Assembly (NCBI RefSeq): GCF_015207665.1
Contig: NZ_JADEWL010000014.1
Coordinates: 1-64,000, forward strand
From: Plectonema cf. radiosum LEGE 06105
GTDB lineage: Bacteria; Cyanobacteriota; Cyanobacteriia; Cyanobacteriales; Nostocaceae
Reading direction: 5' to 3'
DNA: 64,000 nucleotides
In this document: in pieces, positions 35,257 through 44,062 of the stretch
Layout of the letters: each line of letters opens with the position of its first letter
How positions within the stretch are numbered: position 1 is the stretch's first letter
Notes under the pieces: generated by a model
The model's database searches: none
Told to the model about the DNA's origin: nothing
What the model saw: only the letters and a program-made list of their open reading frames with translations
Position numbers and translations under genes: made by a program

Positions 35257-37503
35257 ATGGCGATTATCAAAGTAAAAATTCGGGAAAGTAAACAAGGATT
35301 TCAAGTAGATTTAACCGCGCAGCAATTAAACATTGAAGCCGAAGGATTTTTACCTGCACTTCCAGCAGAATTGGAATCATCTTTTAATAATTGGCAATTA
35401 GCTTATCGTCAAATTGATGCAGTGCGTTCTTATATTGCACCATCACCGGGGATGCGTATTACTCCCAAAACGATGACAAAATATTCCAGTACTGATTGTG
35501 TAAAATCGGTTAAAGAAAGTCTCAATCAATGGCTTAATTCCGGTGATAGCAGATGGCTTCCCGTGCGGGATAGATTAATTGCGATCGCCCAACTTCTTCA
35601 TCATACAAATGAAGAAGTTCGCGTCATAATTGATGCTAAAGATGTTAATTTACGTCGTCTTCCTTGGCAAGAGTGGAATTTATTTGAGGAACACTATCCG
35701 CAAGTTGAAATTGCTTTAAATGCTGGTAAAAGTACATCTAGAAAGACAAATGATGTACTGCCAACAAGTTCAAAAATTAGAGTCTTAGTTACGGTTGGTA
35801 GAAGCGATGGTATTAATACGAAAGATGATTTGGAAGTCATCAAAGAGTTAGAAAAACATGGTGCAGAAGTTATTTGTTTAATGCAACCCAATCGTCAAGA
35901 ATTATGTAATGCCTTGTGGGATGAACAAGGATATCATATTTTTATTTTTACGGGACACAGTGGAAGTCGAGAAGATGGCTGTATTGGGTGGATTGAACTC
36001 AATGATAATGATAGTTTGAGTATTGAAGAATTCAAAGAAGCTTTAAAACAAGCTATTGATCGAGGGTTGCAGTTAGCAATTTTTAATTCCTGCGATGGTT
36101 TGGGTTTAGCGAATCAACTCGCAGAGTTGTATCTACCCCGATGTATTGTAATGCGTGAACCTGTACCCGATAAAGTAGCAATAGAATTTTTAAAATACTT
36201 TTTTGCAGAATTTACCCGCAATCAATCTCTTTCCAAAGCTTTAAATAAAGCCCGCAAACGTCTAGAACATTTCAATTTAGATTATCCTGGTGCAATTTGG
36301 CTACCGACAATTTGTGTGGCATCTAACTTAAAATCCTTAACTTGGGAATCACTGAATCCAGCTAAAGTTATTAATCAAGAAAAAGCAGATAATTCCGATA
36401 ATTTAAATAAAAATAATTTAAATAAAAATAATTTAAGTAATTTACAATCTGATAAAAAAGAAAAGCCAAATATCAAACCATTAATATTAACAGGTTTAAT
36501 TGGTTTAGTTATCGGTGGTATAGCTATTTTAGCTGGGAATTTATTTTCAAAACAACAACAACCACAACCAATAACAGGAACAACATTTAGTTCAGTAAAA
36601 GTTCCTTCTGGAACATTTCGTTATGGAGGTAGCACTACTGCTGAAGCATTTCGGCAACTTATAGAACCAGAAATTCGTAAAACCCATGCCAATTTTAAAT
36701 TAACTCATCAAGGTGCTATCGGTTCTGGAGAAGGTATAAACATATTGTTAAATGATAAACTTGTATCTGGAAAGCTGGATTTTTCCTTGTCTTCTCGACA
36801 TTTGACAGAAGCAGAAACAAAATCAAAACAAGACAATTTTGAATTGCGGAATATAGCGGTAGCGATAGATGGAATCGCGATCGCAGTTAATCACCAACTT
36901 CAGATCAGAGGTTTAACTATTCCCAATCTCAAAGATATTTATACCGGCAAAATTACTAATTGGAAAGAACTTGGAGGACCAGATTTACCAATCATAGCTT
37001 ATTCCCGCAATCCAAGTAGAGGAGGTACACCTGAATTTTTTGTGAATGAAATTTTAGGGAATGAACAACTTGGTAAAAATATCCAGCTTGTTAACGAGAC
37101 AACAGATGGTTTACGACAAGTAGAGAAAAATCTAGGTGGTATTTATTATGCATCCGCACCAGAAGTAATACCACAATGTAGTGTTAAAGCATTACCCATA
37201 GGAGAAACATCAAATAATTTTGCTTCTCTTTACCAAGAACCAATTATTCCTGCTGATAAATGTAAAGAAGAGAAAAAACGAAATAATTCTAACCAAATAA
37301 ATATAGAAGAGTTGAAAAATAATTATCCTAGATATTTAACTCGCAAAATTTACGTGATTTACAAACATACAGATTTAACAAGTAAAGAACCAGATTTAAG
37401 AAAAGAACCAATTGCAGAACAAGCAGGGTTAGCTTATGCAAATCTCCTAAAAACAGATGAAGGTAAAGAATTAATCAAAAAAACCGGGTTTATTCCTATT
37501 TAG
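35257..37503 (+). CDS. CHAT (caspase-like) domain fused to a PstS-like substrate-binding domain
   Basis: Multidomain protein of 748 residues. A lead domain (about 1-130) and CHAT peptidase-like domain (about 165-355) carry the expected dyad: H234 in FTGHSGSRED and C279 in FNSCDGLG. An asparagine/lysine-rich low-complexity linker (about 383-398) precedes one membrane helix (about 408-430), then a phosphate-binding-protein-like domain (about 445-748: FRYGGSTTAEAF, HQGAIGSGEGI, DIYTGKITNWKELGG, YSRNPSRGGTPEFF). Read as topology, the protease faces the cytosol and the ligand sensor the periplasm. This suggests ligand-gated proteolysis. Third gene of the sigma-DUF1822 operon. The fusion is unusual to my knowledge. 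Both active-site residues look intact. Confidence 0.85.
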   Translation: MAIIKVKIRESKQGFQVDLTAQQLNIEAEGFLPALPAELESSFNNWQLAYRQIDAVRSYIAPSPGMRITPKTMTKYSSTDCVKSVKESLNQWLNSGDSRWLPVRDRLIAIAQLLHHTNEEVRVIIDAKDVNLRRLPWQEWNLFEEHYPQVEIALNAGKSTSRKTNDVLPTSSKIRVLVTVGRSDGINTKDDLEVIKELEKHGAEVICLMQPNRQELCNALWDEQGYHIFIFTGHSGSREDGCIGWIELNDNDSLSIEEFKEALKQAIDRGLQLAIFNSCDGLGLANQLAELYLPRCIVMREPVPDKVAIEFLKYFFAEFTRNQSLSKALNKARKRLEHFNLDYPGAIWLPTICVASNLKSLTWESLNPAKVINQEKADNSDNLNKNNLNKNNLSNLQSDKKEKPNIKPLILTGLIGLVIGGIAILAGNLFSKQQQPQPITGTTFSSVKVPSGTFRYGGSTTAEAFRQLIEPEIRKTHANFKLTHQGAIGSGEGINILLNDKLVSGKLDFSLSSRHLTEAETKSKQDNFELRNIAVAIDGIAIAVNHQLQIRGLTIPNLKDIYTGKITNWKELGGPDLPIIAYSRNPSRGGTPEFFVNEILGNEQLGKNIQLVNETTDGLRQVEKNLGGIYYASAPEVIPQCSVKALPIGETSNNFASLYQEPIIPADKCKEEKKRNNSNQINIEELKNNYPRYLTRKIYVIYKHTDLTSKEPDLRKEPIAEQAGLAYANLLKTDEGKELIKKTGFIPI

Positions 37504-37555
37504 TTGATTTCTTTTGCATATAAAAACAATTTATTTTACCCACAGCCCGGTTTTT

Positions 37556-37568
37556 AAAAACTACCGGG
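37556..37568 (+). terminator. Hairpin after the CHAT-SBP gene
   Basis: CCCGGTTTTTAAAAACTACCGGG (37556-37568 ends within the next bases) folds as a CCCGGT/ACCGGG stem about 50 bases past the stop codon. It is a variant of the recurrent CGGGTTTTTA hairpins, with the arms closer together. Confidence 0.45.
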
Positions 37569-37646
37569 TTTGTGAATATCTCAAATTTCTAGAGTGATAG
37601 AAAATAGAAGTCGAGCGTAGAAGATGTTTTAAAAGTATTTACCTGG

Positions 37647-37740
37647 CTACACAAACCGGCACCCGAACTAAGGCGGGTTATGAATTAACTAAGTCCACGC
37701 AGGTGGACTTTGCTTGTGTAGTAGCGGTTTAAACCGCCGG
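37647..37740. repeat. Dispersed repeat with GTCCACGCAGGTGGAC and GCGGTTTAAACCGC palindromes
   Basis: A 94-base repeat with two internal palindromes. The shared core also appears, inverted, inside the MITE-like element at 63236-63507 (about 63270-63310). It carries no gene. Confidence 0.5.
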
Positions 37741-38161
37741 ATTTCTTTCTTTAATTATAATTTGTAACATCTTACAATTTCTCAAAAAAATAACTCTATC
37801 ATACTATACAGTCTACTTTAAAAATAGAACTTATCATACATTACAGCAGACCTAATAAATAGACTTACTTTTCTGATTTTTTCATTTACATTTTACTGGA
37901 TTTATCAATGACAGTCTTAGATGGTTATAATACAGCAAAAAAACAAATGAAACTAAGTTGATTAGGGGAAGCTTTTGAGTACACAAATTATCTACTGTTA
38001 TCTAGTAAAGATTGTTTTTTTAAATAGAATCCTGAAACATGATTCTTACAAAAGATTGAAATTTTACATCGGTAGTATAATATTTTGCCATAAAATTAAT
38101 AATTTAATATTAATATTTTGAGCAAAATCAACGAAAATAATTATTAATTAAGAACCATAAG

Positions 38162-38968
38162 ATGAACTCTGACTTTGAAATACAGCATAGAGAAACTGCT
38201 TTAATTACTGGAGCAGCTAGTGGAATTGGCTATGAACTAATGCAGATATTTGCTCAAAATCAATATAATCTTGTATTGGTAGATAGAAATCAACAAACGC
38301 TTTCCAAAATAGCAGATGAATTACCCAATAAATTCGGTATTTCAGTCAAAACTATTGTGAAAGATTTATCAGTTCCTTTGGCAGCAAAAGAAATTTTTAC
38401 AGAAGTTAATCAGTCATCAATCAAAATTGATGTACTAGTAAATAATGCTGGATTTGGTAATTATGGATTATTTAACGAAACAGATTTGAATGCTGAATTA
38501 GAAATGATGCAGGTTAACATGGTATCTCTTACACATTTAACCAAATTGTTTCTCAAACAGATGGTAAAGCAAGGTAAAGGAAAAATATTAAATGTTGCTT
38601 CTACCGCTGCTTTTCAACCGGGACCCTTAATGGCGGTATACTTTGCAACTAAAGCATATATCTTTTCATTTTCTCAGGCGATCGCCAATGAATTAGAGGG
38701 TACGGGTGTGACTGTAACAGTTCTTTGTCCTGGTCCAACAGCATCTGCTTTTCACCACAGAACTGGAATGTCGGACTCGAAGTTAGTCAAAAGTAAGAAT
38801 ATGATGGATGCTCAAACTGTAGCAGAAATTGGCTATCGTGGTTTAATGGCAAACAAAACTACTGTTATTCCTGGATTACAAAATAGAATACTAGCTGAAA
38901 GTGTCAGATTCATCCCCAGAGATTTATTAACCAAAATAGTTAGAACTACCCAGGAAGTAAAAGAATAA
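38162..38968 (+). CDS. Short-chain dehydrogenase/reductase
   Basis: NAD(P)-dependent oxidoreductase of 268 residues with TGAASGIG near 18-25 for cofactor binding, NNAG near 94-97, and catalytic Y-F-A-T-K in AVYFATKAYIFSFS near 162 with the serine in VASTAAF. The DltE/YqjQ-like subgroup with a C-terminal extension is the closest remembered type. The substrate cannot be read. It stands alone on the plus strand and ends at a perfect bidirectional hairpin facing the next gene. Confidence 0.88.
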   Translation: MNSDFEIQHRETALITGAASGIGYELMQIFAQNQYNLVLVDRNQQTLSKIADELPNKFGISVKTIVKDLSVPLAAKEIFTEVNQSSIKIDVLVNNAGFGNYGLFNETDLNAELEMMQVNMVSLTHLTKLFLKQMVKQGKGKILNVASTAAFQPGPLMAVYFATKAYIFSFSQAIANELEGTGVTVTVLCPGPTASAFHHRTGMSDSKLVKSKNMMDAQTVAEIGYRGLMANKTTVIPGLQNRILAESVRFIPRDLLTKIVRTTQEVKE

Positions 38969-38980
38969 CTATCAGAGTAG

Positions 38981-39013
38981 AGAAGTCGGGTTTCTAAAAG
39001 AAACCCGACTTCT
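38981..39013. terminator. Bidirectional hairpin between convergent genes
   Basis: AGAAGTCGGGTTT at 38981-38993 and its perfect complement at 39001-39013 form a 13-bp stem with a 7-base loop, centred between the SDR stop (38968) and the end of the minus-strand gene (39018). Confidence 0.7.
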
Positions 39014-39017
39014 AGGT

Positions 39018-39671
39018 CTACAGAAACATTTTTATAGCAATTTTAGTTGGATTATCTTTTATCTTATTTTCTAACTTAAAAGAATTAAAAAATTGTGTCG
39101 CATCTCCAGACTTAGAGTTAGAAACATCAAGCACATACAGCCTTTTCCCAACTAAAAATAAACGAATATTCGCAATTATATCTTGATTTTCATTTCGATA
39201 TTCTGCTTCGATACCCGAATATTGACCTAATTGAATATTTTGCTGTTTCAATAACTTTACTTCATTCCCTAAAAATTCTTTTAAGAAATTATCATAAACT
39301 TCGCTCAACGGTAACTTATTTAAATCTATTTTATAATCAACATAACCAACTATATAGGAACTTTTCTTAGTATCCGCATAATAAATACTGATCGAATATT
39401 CTTCACTTTGAGAATTTAAATTAGTTACAGATGTATCAGGTACAAAAATGGAAAAATTACCTTCATTGGAATAAAACTTTTTCCATCCAGAAGTTGCAAT
39501 CGCGGAAATACCAGAATCAACTTCGGTTAAAAGCGATAAAATTTCTGCTTGTAATGGTGTTGCAAATAATTGCTTAGGAGAAAGGGCAATTGTTGCGTCA
39601 ACTTTTGGAATATAGGTCATTACTCCTAATCCAAATATGACAACCTTTACCGATAATCTATTCATTTTCAT
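39018..39671 (-). CDS. Secreted protein with one beta-rich domain
   Basis: A 217-residue protein with an N-terminal hydrophobic signal-like segment (about 7-25, VKVVIFGLGVMTYIPKVDA). The mature part has the pattern W-K-x-F-Y-S-x-E-G-N-F-S-I-F-V-P near 62-77, then a mixed alpha/beta domain ending FFNSFKL near 196, as in PsbP/TPR-free secreted stress proteins. The opening GWKKFYSNEGNFSIFVP is common in bacterial exported proteins of unknown role. No catalytic motif. Likely periplasmic. Confidence 0.65.
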   Translation of the reverse strand: MKMNRLSVKVVIFGLGVMTYIPKVDATIALSPKQLFATPLQAEILSLLTEVDSGISAIATSGWKKFYSNEGNFSIFVPDTSVTNLNSQSEEYSISIYYADTKKSSYIVGYVDYKIDLNKLPLSEVYDNFLKEFLGNEVKLLKQQNIQLGQYSGIEAEYRNENQDIIANIRLFLVGKRLYVLDVSNSKSGDATQFFNSFKLENKIKDNPTKIAIKMFL

Positions 39672-39926
39672 CTCGAACTGTTGAGTACAAATCTTAATAC
39701 AGTCAAAATCAATTCAAATCACTACGATTATTTAAACTCACCTGTAGAATTTTTTTTAATATCTCGGTATCATGTAAAATTTATACGAAAATTATTTAAT
39801 AATTTAGGTGTTTATTGTAGCCTTTGATCATACTACCTCCCTACTCTAAAATTACCTTTTACCCGTAGAGTGCGGTTCATCTCTATCTATGTCTTTGCTT
39901 TGGGCTACAGCAAAATTTGCGAAATA

Positions 39927-40592
39927 TTAATCAATCCAACCTTCTTCTCTAGCTCGAATATGAGTTATGACTCGAAGATTTTTTCCTTGATGTTTTAGTT
40001 CTTCAACATTAATATTTAAAACTTCCTGTAGTTTATACCAATAGTGACGTACCATCCGCTCAGATACACAGATATGTGCAGCAATTGCTTTATCTTGGAA
40101 TCCTTCTTCAAATGCTAGATTAAGCAGCCTTAACCATTCTGGTTTTAACTCTAATTCAGAATTAATTCCTTTAATATCCTTTGTATGAGTCAATTTCTGT
40201 AAAGCCCAATTTACTCTATCTAATGTTTCCTGAGATGAAAGTGATTTATCAGCAACTACAAATCCCGATGGATGAAGATCAATTTCTGACTTTATCCTTA
40301 CTAAAGTCTTGATATAGCTACTTTGCACGAGAATATTAATTTCAGGATAGTTAATTAATAACTTCTTAAGTAGTTGTATCCCATGATTAATTCGGGCTGC
40401 TTCTCCAACATTTTGTGCAACGCAAATATCTGTAATCACTAATTCTGGTTGAAACATCGCAACTTGATGTAAAGCACTTTCTACAGTTGTAGCAGTATTA
40501 ATTACAGCATCAGGATAACAAAAACTTAATAACTTGATTGTGCCACTCAAAAATATCTCGTAACTATCAATTAACAATATTTTAGGCGACAT
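39927..40592 (-). CDS. NarL/FixJ-like response regulator
   Basis: Regulator of 221 residues with a receiver domain (about 1-135; D9 in LLIDSYE, phosphoacceptor candidate D55 in LVITDIC, late lysine in VADKSL). An HTH-type output follows (about 150-215) with EEGFQDKAIAAHICVSERMVRHYWYKLQEVL. The usual second acidic residue near the start is serine, and LITDI carries a cysteine after it, so phosphorylation may differ from standard. The output domain is a divergent LuxR-type helix-turn-helix. No kinase lies beside it, and the neighbouring genes share no clear function with it. Confidence 0.8.
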   Translation of the reverse strand: MSPKILLIDSYEIFLSGTIKLLSFCYPDAVINTATTVESALHQVAMFQPELVITDICVAQNVGEAARINHGIQLLKKLLINYPEINILVQSSYIKTLVRIKSEIDLHPSGFVVADKSLSSQETLDRVNWALQKLTHTKDIKGINSELELKPEWLRLLNLAFEEGFQDKAIAAHICVSERMVRHYWYKLQEVLNINVEELKHQGKNLRVITHIRAREEGWID

Positions 40593-40833
40593 TATTTACA
40601 TCCTCTCTTAGACTCTGTTTATTTTACACTATAACTCCGTAAATGCGCGGTGACTAGCTATATAAAACACATTCAATCTTTAATTTCATAAAAGCTCTTA
40701 AAAGCTCCTTTAATTTCCTTTAAACTCAAAAACGCGGAGAAAAGTTTAAGCTCTTCCCCGCGTAATTATTTATGTTTTACCTTATTTGATTGTTGGAACA
40801 CACTAATAGCCTTGCTCTTAAAGCAAAGTCCAT

Positions 40834-41310
40834 TTAGAAACGATAGCCGAGTCCAATACTGAAAGTTGGATCGACATTATCATCTAAAGGAGCATTTAAA
40901 TCACCGAAAACCACTACATTTTTGACAATTTCTGTTTCTGCACCAGCATTCAGAAATGCTGTAGAATCACCTTCACCGAAAACCAAACCAGCACCAGCGT
41001 AAGCATTTGCTTTCTTACCGATAGGTAAATCATAAGTAACTGCTGGTGCAAATTGAGTAACAGTATCATCACTAACATCTATTATGCTTACACTACCTCT
41101 CACGGAGATTGGTAACTGACGGATGTCATATCGTCCGTAAATGTTAAGCCCAGTTACTCCATTTCCAGTTTGGAAACTACCACCAACGTAACTTCCTTGC
41201 AAACCTTTTTCAGATTGAGCGTTTGCAGGCAATGTAGATACGAAACTCAAAGCACAAGCAATTGCGGATACAGCAGAAACTTTTACAGCGGATTTGAGAA
41301 ACTGTCGCAT
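40834..41310 (-). CDS. Small outer-membrane beta-barrel protein
   Basis: A 158-residue exported protein with a signal peptide (cleavage near residue 31, LPANAQS). The rest alternates hydrophobic and polar residues in short strands, ending with GLGYRF, the aromatic C-terminal signature of outer-membrane proteins. Glycine-rich turns and paired strands suggest an eight-stranded barrel similar to OmpA/OmpW- or opacity-like porins. No precise family. It is flanked by regulator and repeat DNA and appears monocistronic. Confidence 0.75.
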   Translation of the reverse strand: MRQFLKSAVKVSAVSAIACALSFVSTLPANAQSEKGLQGSYVGGSFQTGNGVTGLNIYGRYDIRQLPISVRGSVSIIDVSDDTVTQFAPAVTYDLPIGKKANAYAGAGLVFGEGDSTAFLNAGAETEIVKNVVVFGDLNAPLDDNVDPTFSIGLGYRF

Positions 41311-41621
41311 AATATTGCTCAGGTATATAACTACAATGAAAAGTTATTCGGAATAAAAAATATTTAGGTAATATATTTTCCTTAAATGTTTTATTCCGAG
41401 TGTTTAGAATATTAACTCAGTAGTTTAAATAATACGAGTATATAAACTAACTTATAGTAAATTTCTTTTTAACTCTGAATAACTCCCATTAATATTTAGG
41501 TAAAATCTCTGGCGTTTGTGTATAAATATGTATTAGACATCTTCGGATACAAGTCTGTAAAATTACAAATTTCAGAAAAACTCTGAATTAAGTATAAATA
41601 TCAGTCTCCCCTGATGACAAT

Positions 41622-41711
41622 AGACATCTCCGAAAAAGAATGTAGAGACGCGAAATTTCGCGTCTCTACAAGGTTTCTGGATGACGCATAATTAATTTCC
41701 ACCAGATGTCT
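41622..41711. mobile_element. MITE-like element B (TAGACATCT ends)
   Basis: A 90-bp element with ends AGACATCTCCG and AGATGTCT and flanking TA on both sides (TA duplication style). It holds a perfect 30-base palindrome TGTAGAGACGCGAA...TTCGCGTCTCTACA at 41641-41670. It shares ends and order with the copy at 4205-4282. Another lone end is at 41531. Confidence 0.55.
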
Positions 41712-41900
41712 AATAATCTTAAAAAAGAAACAGCACTAAGCCAAAAGATATTTGTTCTCATGACTTAGTGCTATTTGCTTTTTATTTAACGTGAATTCGA
41801 TTATCTTTTGAAGACTGAAACTATTGCCCCGTATACTTATCAGAAATACCCGTCTTATTTTTAAAACGTGAAGGAAAACTTTATTTTCCGTGGGGTGAAA

Positions 41901-41958
41901 AGTCGGGTTTTTACAATGATTGTCTTTTCTGACAGGTATTTAACCTAAAAACCCGACT
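41901..41958 (-). terminator. CGGGTTTTTA-family hairpin after the RTX gene
   Basis: Perfect 13-bp arms (AGTCGGGTTTTTA at 41901-41913, complement at 41946-41958), 30 bases past the stop codon of the minus-strand RTX gene. Confidence 0.65.
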
Positions 41959-41987
41959 TCTATTTAATTAAATTGGGAGTGGATGAA

Positions 41988-43409
41988 TTATGCAAAAATA
42001 AAGTCGCTAGTAGTATCAAAGCTAGCATTTACAGATGCAATAATATCGTCAATTCCAGTAAATACTCCATCACCATCATCTAAAGCAATGAAGTTTGTTG
42101 AGCCTAGATTGAAGAAAGAATAGTCACTCAGGCTACCAGTTAGTTGAATTTTATCTTCACCGGATAGAAAGTCTTCTATGCTTGCAATGTCACCAAAACC
42201 AGCATCGCTATAGAAAATATTACCGTTTTCTCCTAAGACAAATATATCTTTTCCGGCTCCTCCTGCTAAGATGTCTTGTCCGTCAACACCATTGATAATA
42301 TTATCTTCAGCGTTTCCGCTAATCTTGTCATTTTGAGTGGTACCGATAACATTGACAAAGTTAACAACGGTACGATTGAGATTACCAACTCCAGGAATGT
42401 TATTCACCTGTAAACTTTGTGCAGATAAATCCACATTTATCGAAACTGGGCTTGCTGCACTCGAAGCATCAATAGTATTAGAGAAACCTGCATCACCGAT
42501 AATTGTCTCGACTCTGACAAGTTCATCTGTACCTAAACCACCATCTTTTTCTACTATTCCGGTAGGTAAAAGGGTAATTGCTTGACCTAAACCAGTGTAA
42601 TCAACAGTATCATTACCACCGTTGTCACCGTTGATGATGTCATTACCAGCGCTACCACCAAAAAAGTCGTTACCACCACCACCAATCAGGATATTATTTT
42701 CAGCATTGCCGATAATCCTGTCATCTTGATTCGTACCAGTGACATTGACAAAGTTCTTGACACTGAAAGTTACATTACCCAAACCAGGAATATTTTGAAC
42801 GGTTAATCTATTTTGTGACAAATCAACATCGAAAGATGTAACTCCACTCGTACCAGTGGAACCATCTATTGTATTAGCCTTTCCGGTTGCACCAACGATA
42901 GTTTCGATATTTAAAATCTGGTCTGTACCTAAACTACCTTTGTTAACGATACCAACAGCTTCAAGAGTAATCGCTTCGCTGAGGTCACTGTAATCTGCTG
43001 TATCGTCACCTTTCCCACCATCTAGAACATCGTTACCCTGACTACCTTTAAGAATATCTTTACCCTTTCCACCGTCGAGGGTATCATTACCCTTTCCACC
43101 ATCTAAGGTGTCTTTACCTTCTCCACCCTGGAGGATATCATCACCCTCACCACCATCTAGAACATCATCACCCTTACCACCCTCAAGTAGGTCATCACCC
43201 TTACCACCTTTGAGGGTATCATTACCTTGACCACCATTAAGAATATCTCTACCCTCACCACCCTCAAGTAGGTCATTACCTTGACCACCTTCTATACTGT
43301 CATTCCCTTTTCCACCTTTGAGGGTATCATTACCACCTTTACCAAAGATAAAATCTGCATCATCGGTACCAATCAAATTATCGCTTTTTGGTCCACCATT
43401 AATTATCAT
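41988..43409 (-). CDS. RTX-type calcium-binding repeat protein
   Basis: A 473-residue acidic glycine/aspartate-rich protein. The N-terminal third (about 10-140) has many nonapeptide GGxGxD repeats of the type KGNDTLDGG, which bind Ca2+ as a beta-roll. Two longer repeats of about 110 residues follow (one near 145-260, one near 265-375; both contain VNFVNV/NFVNVTGT and AEN). The C terminus resembles a type I secretion signal region (about 440-473). It has no N-terminal signal peptide, as expected for type I export, but no exporter genes are near. Such proteins often form extracellular matrix or surface layers. Confidence 0.9.
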   Translation of the reverse strand: MIINGGPKSDNLIGTDDADFIFGKGGNDTLKGGKGNDSIEGGQGNDLLEGGEGRDILNGGQGNDTLKGGKGDDLLEGGKGDDVLDGGEGDDILQGGEGKDTLDGGKGNDTLDGGKGKDILKGSQGNDVLDGGKGDDTADYSDLSEAITLEAVGIVNKGSLGTDQILNIETIVGATGKANTIDGSTGTSGVTSFDVDLSQNRLTVQNIPGLGNVTFSVKNFVNVTGTNQDDRIIGNAENNILIGGGGNDFFGGSAGNDIINGDNGGNDTVDYTGLGQAITLLPTGIVEKDGGLGTDELVRVETIIGDAGFSNTIDASSAASPVSINVDLSAQSLQVNNIPGVGNLNRTVVNFVNVIGTTQNDKISGNAEDNIINGVDGQDILAGGAGKDIFVLGENGNIFYSDAGFGDIASIEDFLSGEDKIQLTGSLSDYSFFNLGSTNFIALDDGDGVFTGIDDIIASVNASFDTTSDFIFA

Positions 43410-43441
43410 AGTTATGTCAATCCTTATAAACTAGGTTGGCT

Positions 43442-43481
43442 GAACGATTCGCTCGATTTCTCAGGTCTTAGCGAATCGTTC
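43442..43481 (-). promoter_or_regulatory. Palindrome near the RTX start codon
   Basis: GAACGATTCGCT and AGCGAATCGTTC form a perfect 12-bp stem with a 16-base loop, 33-72 bases upstream of the RTX ATG on the minus strand. It would be a 5'-leader hairpin or an operator. Confidence 0.45.
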
Positions 43482-43576
43482 TTTATTTATGGAAATCCAG
43501 TATATGTTGGCTATTCAATTAATACTTGAAACGCTTCAGCTAAAATAGAATGCAGTATGAAAAACCAAGATTCCGC

Positions 43577-43625
43577 AATTTACGCAACATATTTTATATT
43601 TTCATGAAATGTTGTTGCGTAAATT
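43577..43625 (-). promoter_or_regulatory. Second palindrome upstream of the RTX gene
   Basis: AATTTACGCAACA at 43577-43589 and its exact complement at 43613-43625 give a 13-bp stem with 23 bases between. Its distance from the RTX start (about 170 bases) suits an operator or another gene's terminator; no other gene ends nearby. Confidence 0.4.
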
Positions 43626-44062
43626 CATCACAACAATAAAATACAATAAGACAAAATCATTACTATTTCTATTGCTTGCATCCTTTAGATATAGCATCCA
43701 ATTACTTGTATTTTAAATCACAAAATAATAGTGAAGCCATTACATATTCCGAATTCAAAACTATTAATTGCCAATAGAACATAGTAGTCCACCAAGCCAG
43801 CTTTGCTTGAGGTTTATGCAATTTACTACTCCCTACTCCCTTACCCCACCCGGCATTTTTGGTTTGATCGAGTAATAGGTTTCTCAAAAGACTTGCTAAC
43901 TTCTAGGTTCTACTGTTATTTGCATACTAACCGATAAAGATTAGATGGCGATGTATTATCTAGAACCTTCATTATCTCTTTAAACTCCGAATAACTCCGA
44001 ACACCACGTAAACTAGAAATAAAAAGGTAGAATATATTCAGATAACATAATTTTGAGCAAAA

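Larger units (their letters stand above)
37504..38161. other. Intergenic region with terminator and dispersed repeat
   Basis: 658 bases without a gene. It holds a hairpin at 37556-37568 and a dispersed repeat at 37647-37740; the remaining 420 bases upstream of the SDR gene are AT-rich with no clear signal. Confidence 0.5.
41311..41987. other. Repeat-rich intergenic region
   Basis: 677 bases without a gene, containing a lone MITE-type end (TAGACATCTTCGG at 41531-41543), a complete MITE copy (41622-41711), and a hairpin (41901-41958) ending the RTX gene. Confidence 0.55.
43410..44062. other. Upstream region of the RTX gene with two palindromes
   Basis: 653 bases with no convincing gene. Two strong inverted repeats (43442-43481 and 43577-43625) precede the RTX start; the rest is AT-rich. 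A 61-codon frame at 43702-43887 is probably chance. Confidence 0.5.

Noticed and set aside
43702-43887. 61-codon minus-strand frame
   Set aside because: It overlaps C/T-rich repeat DNA, has no ribosome site and reads unlike a conserved protein.
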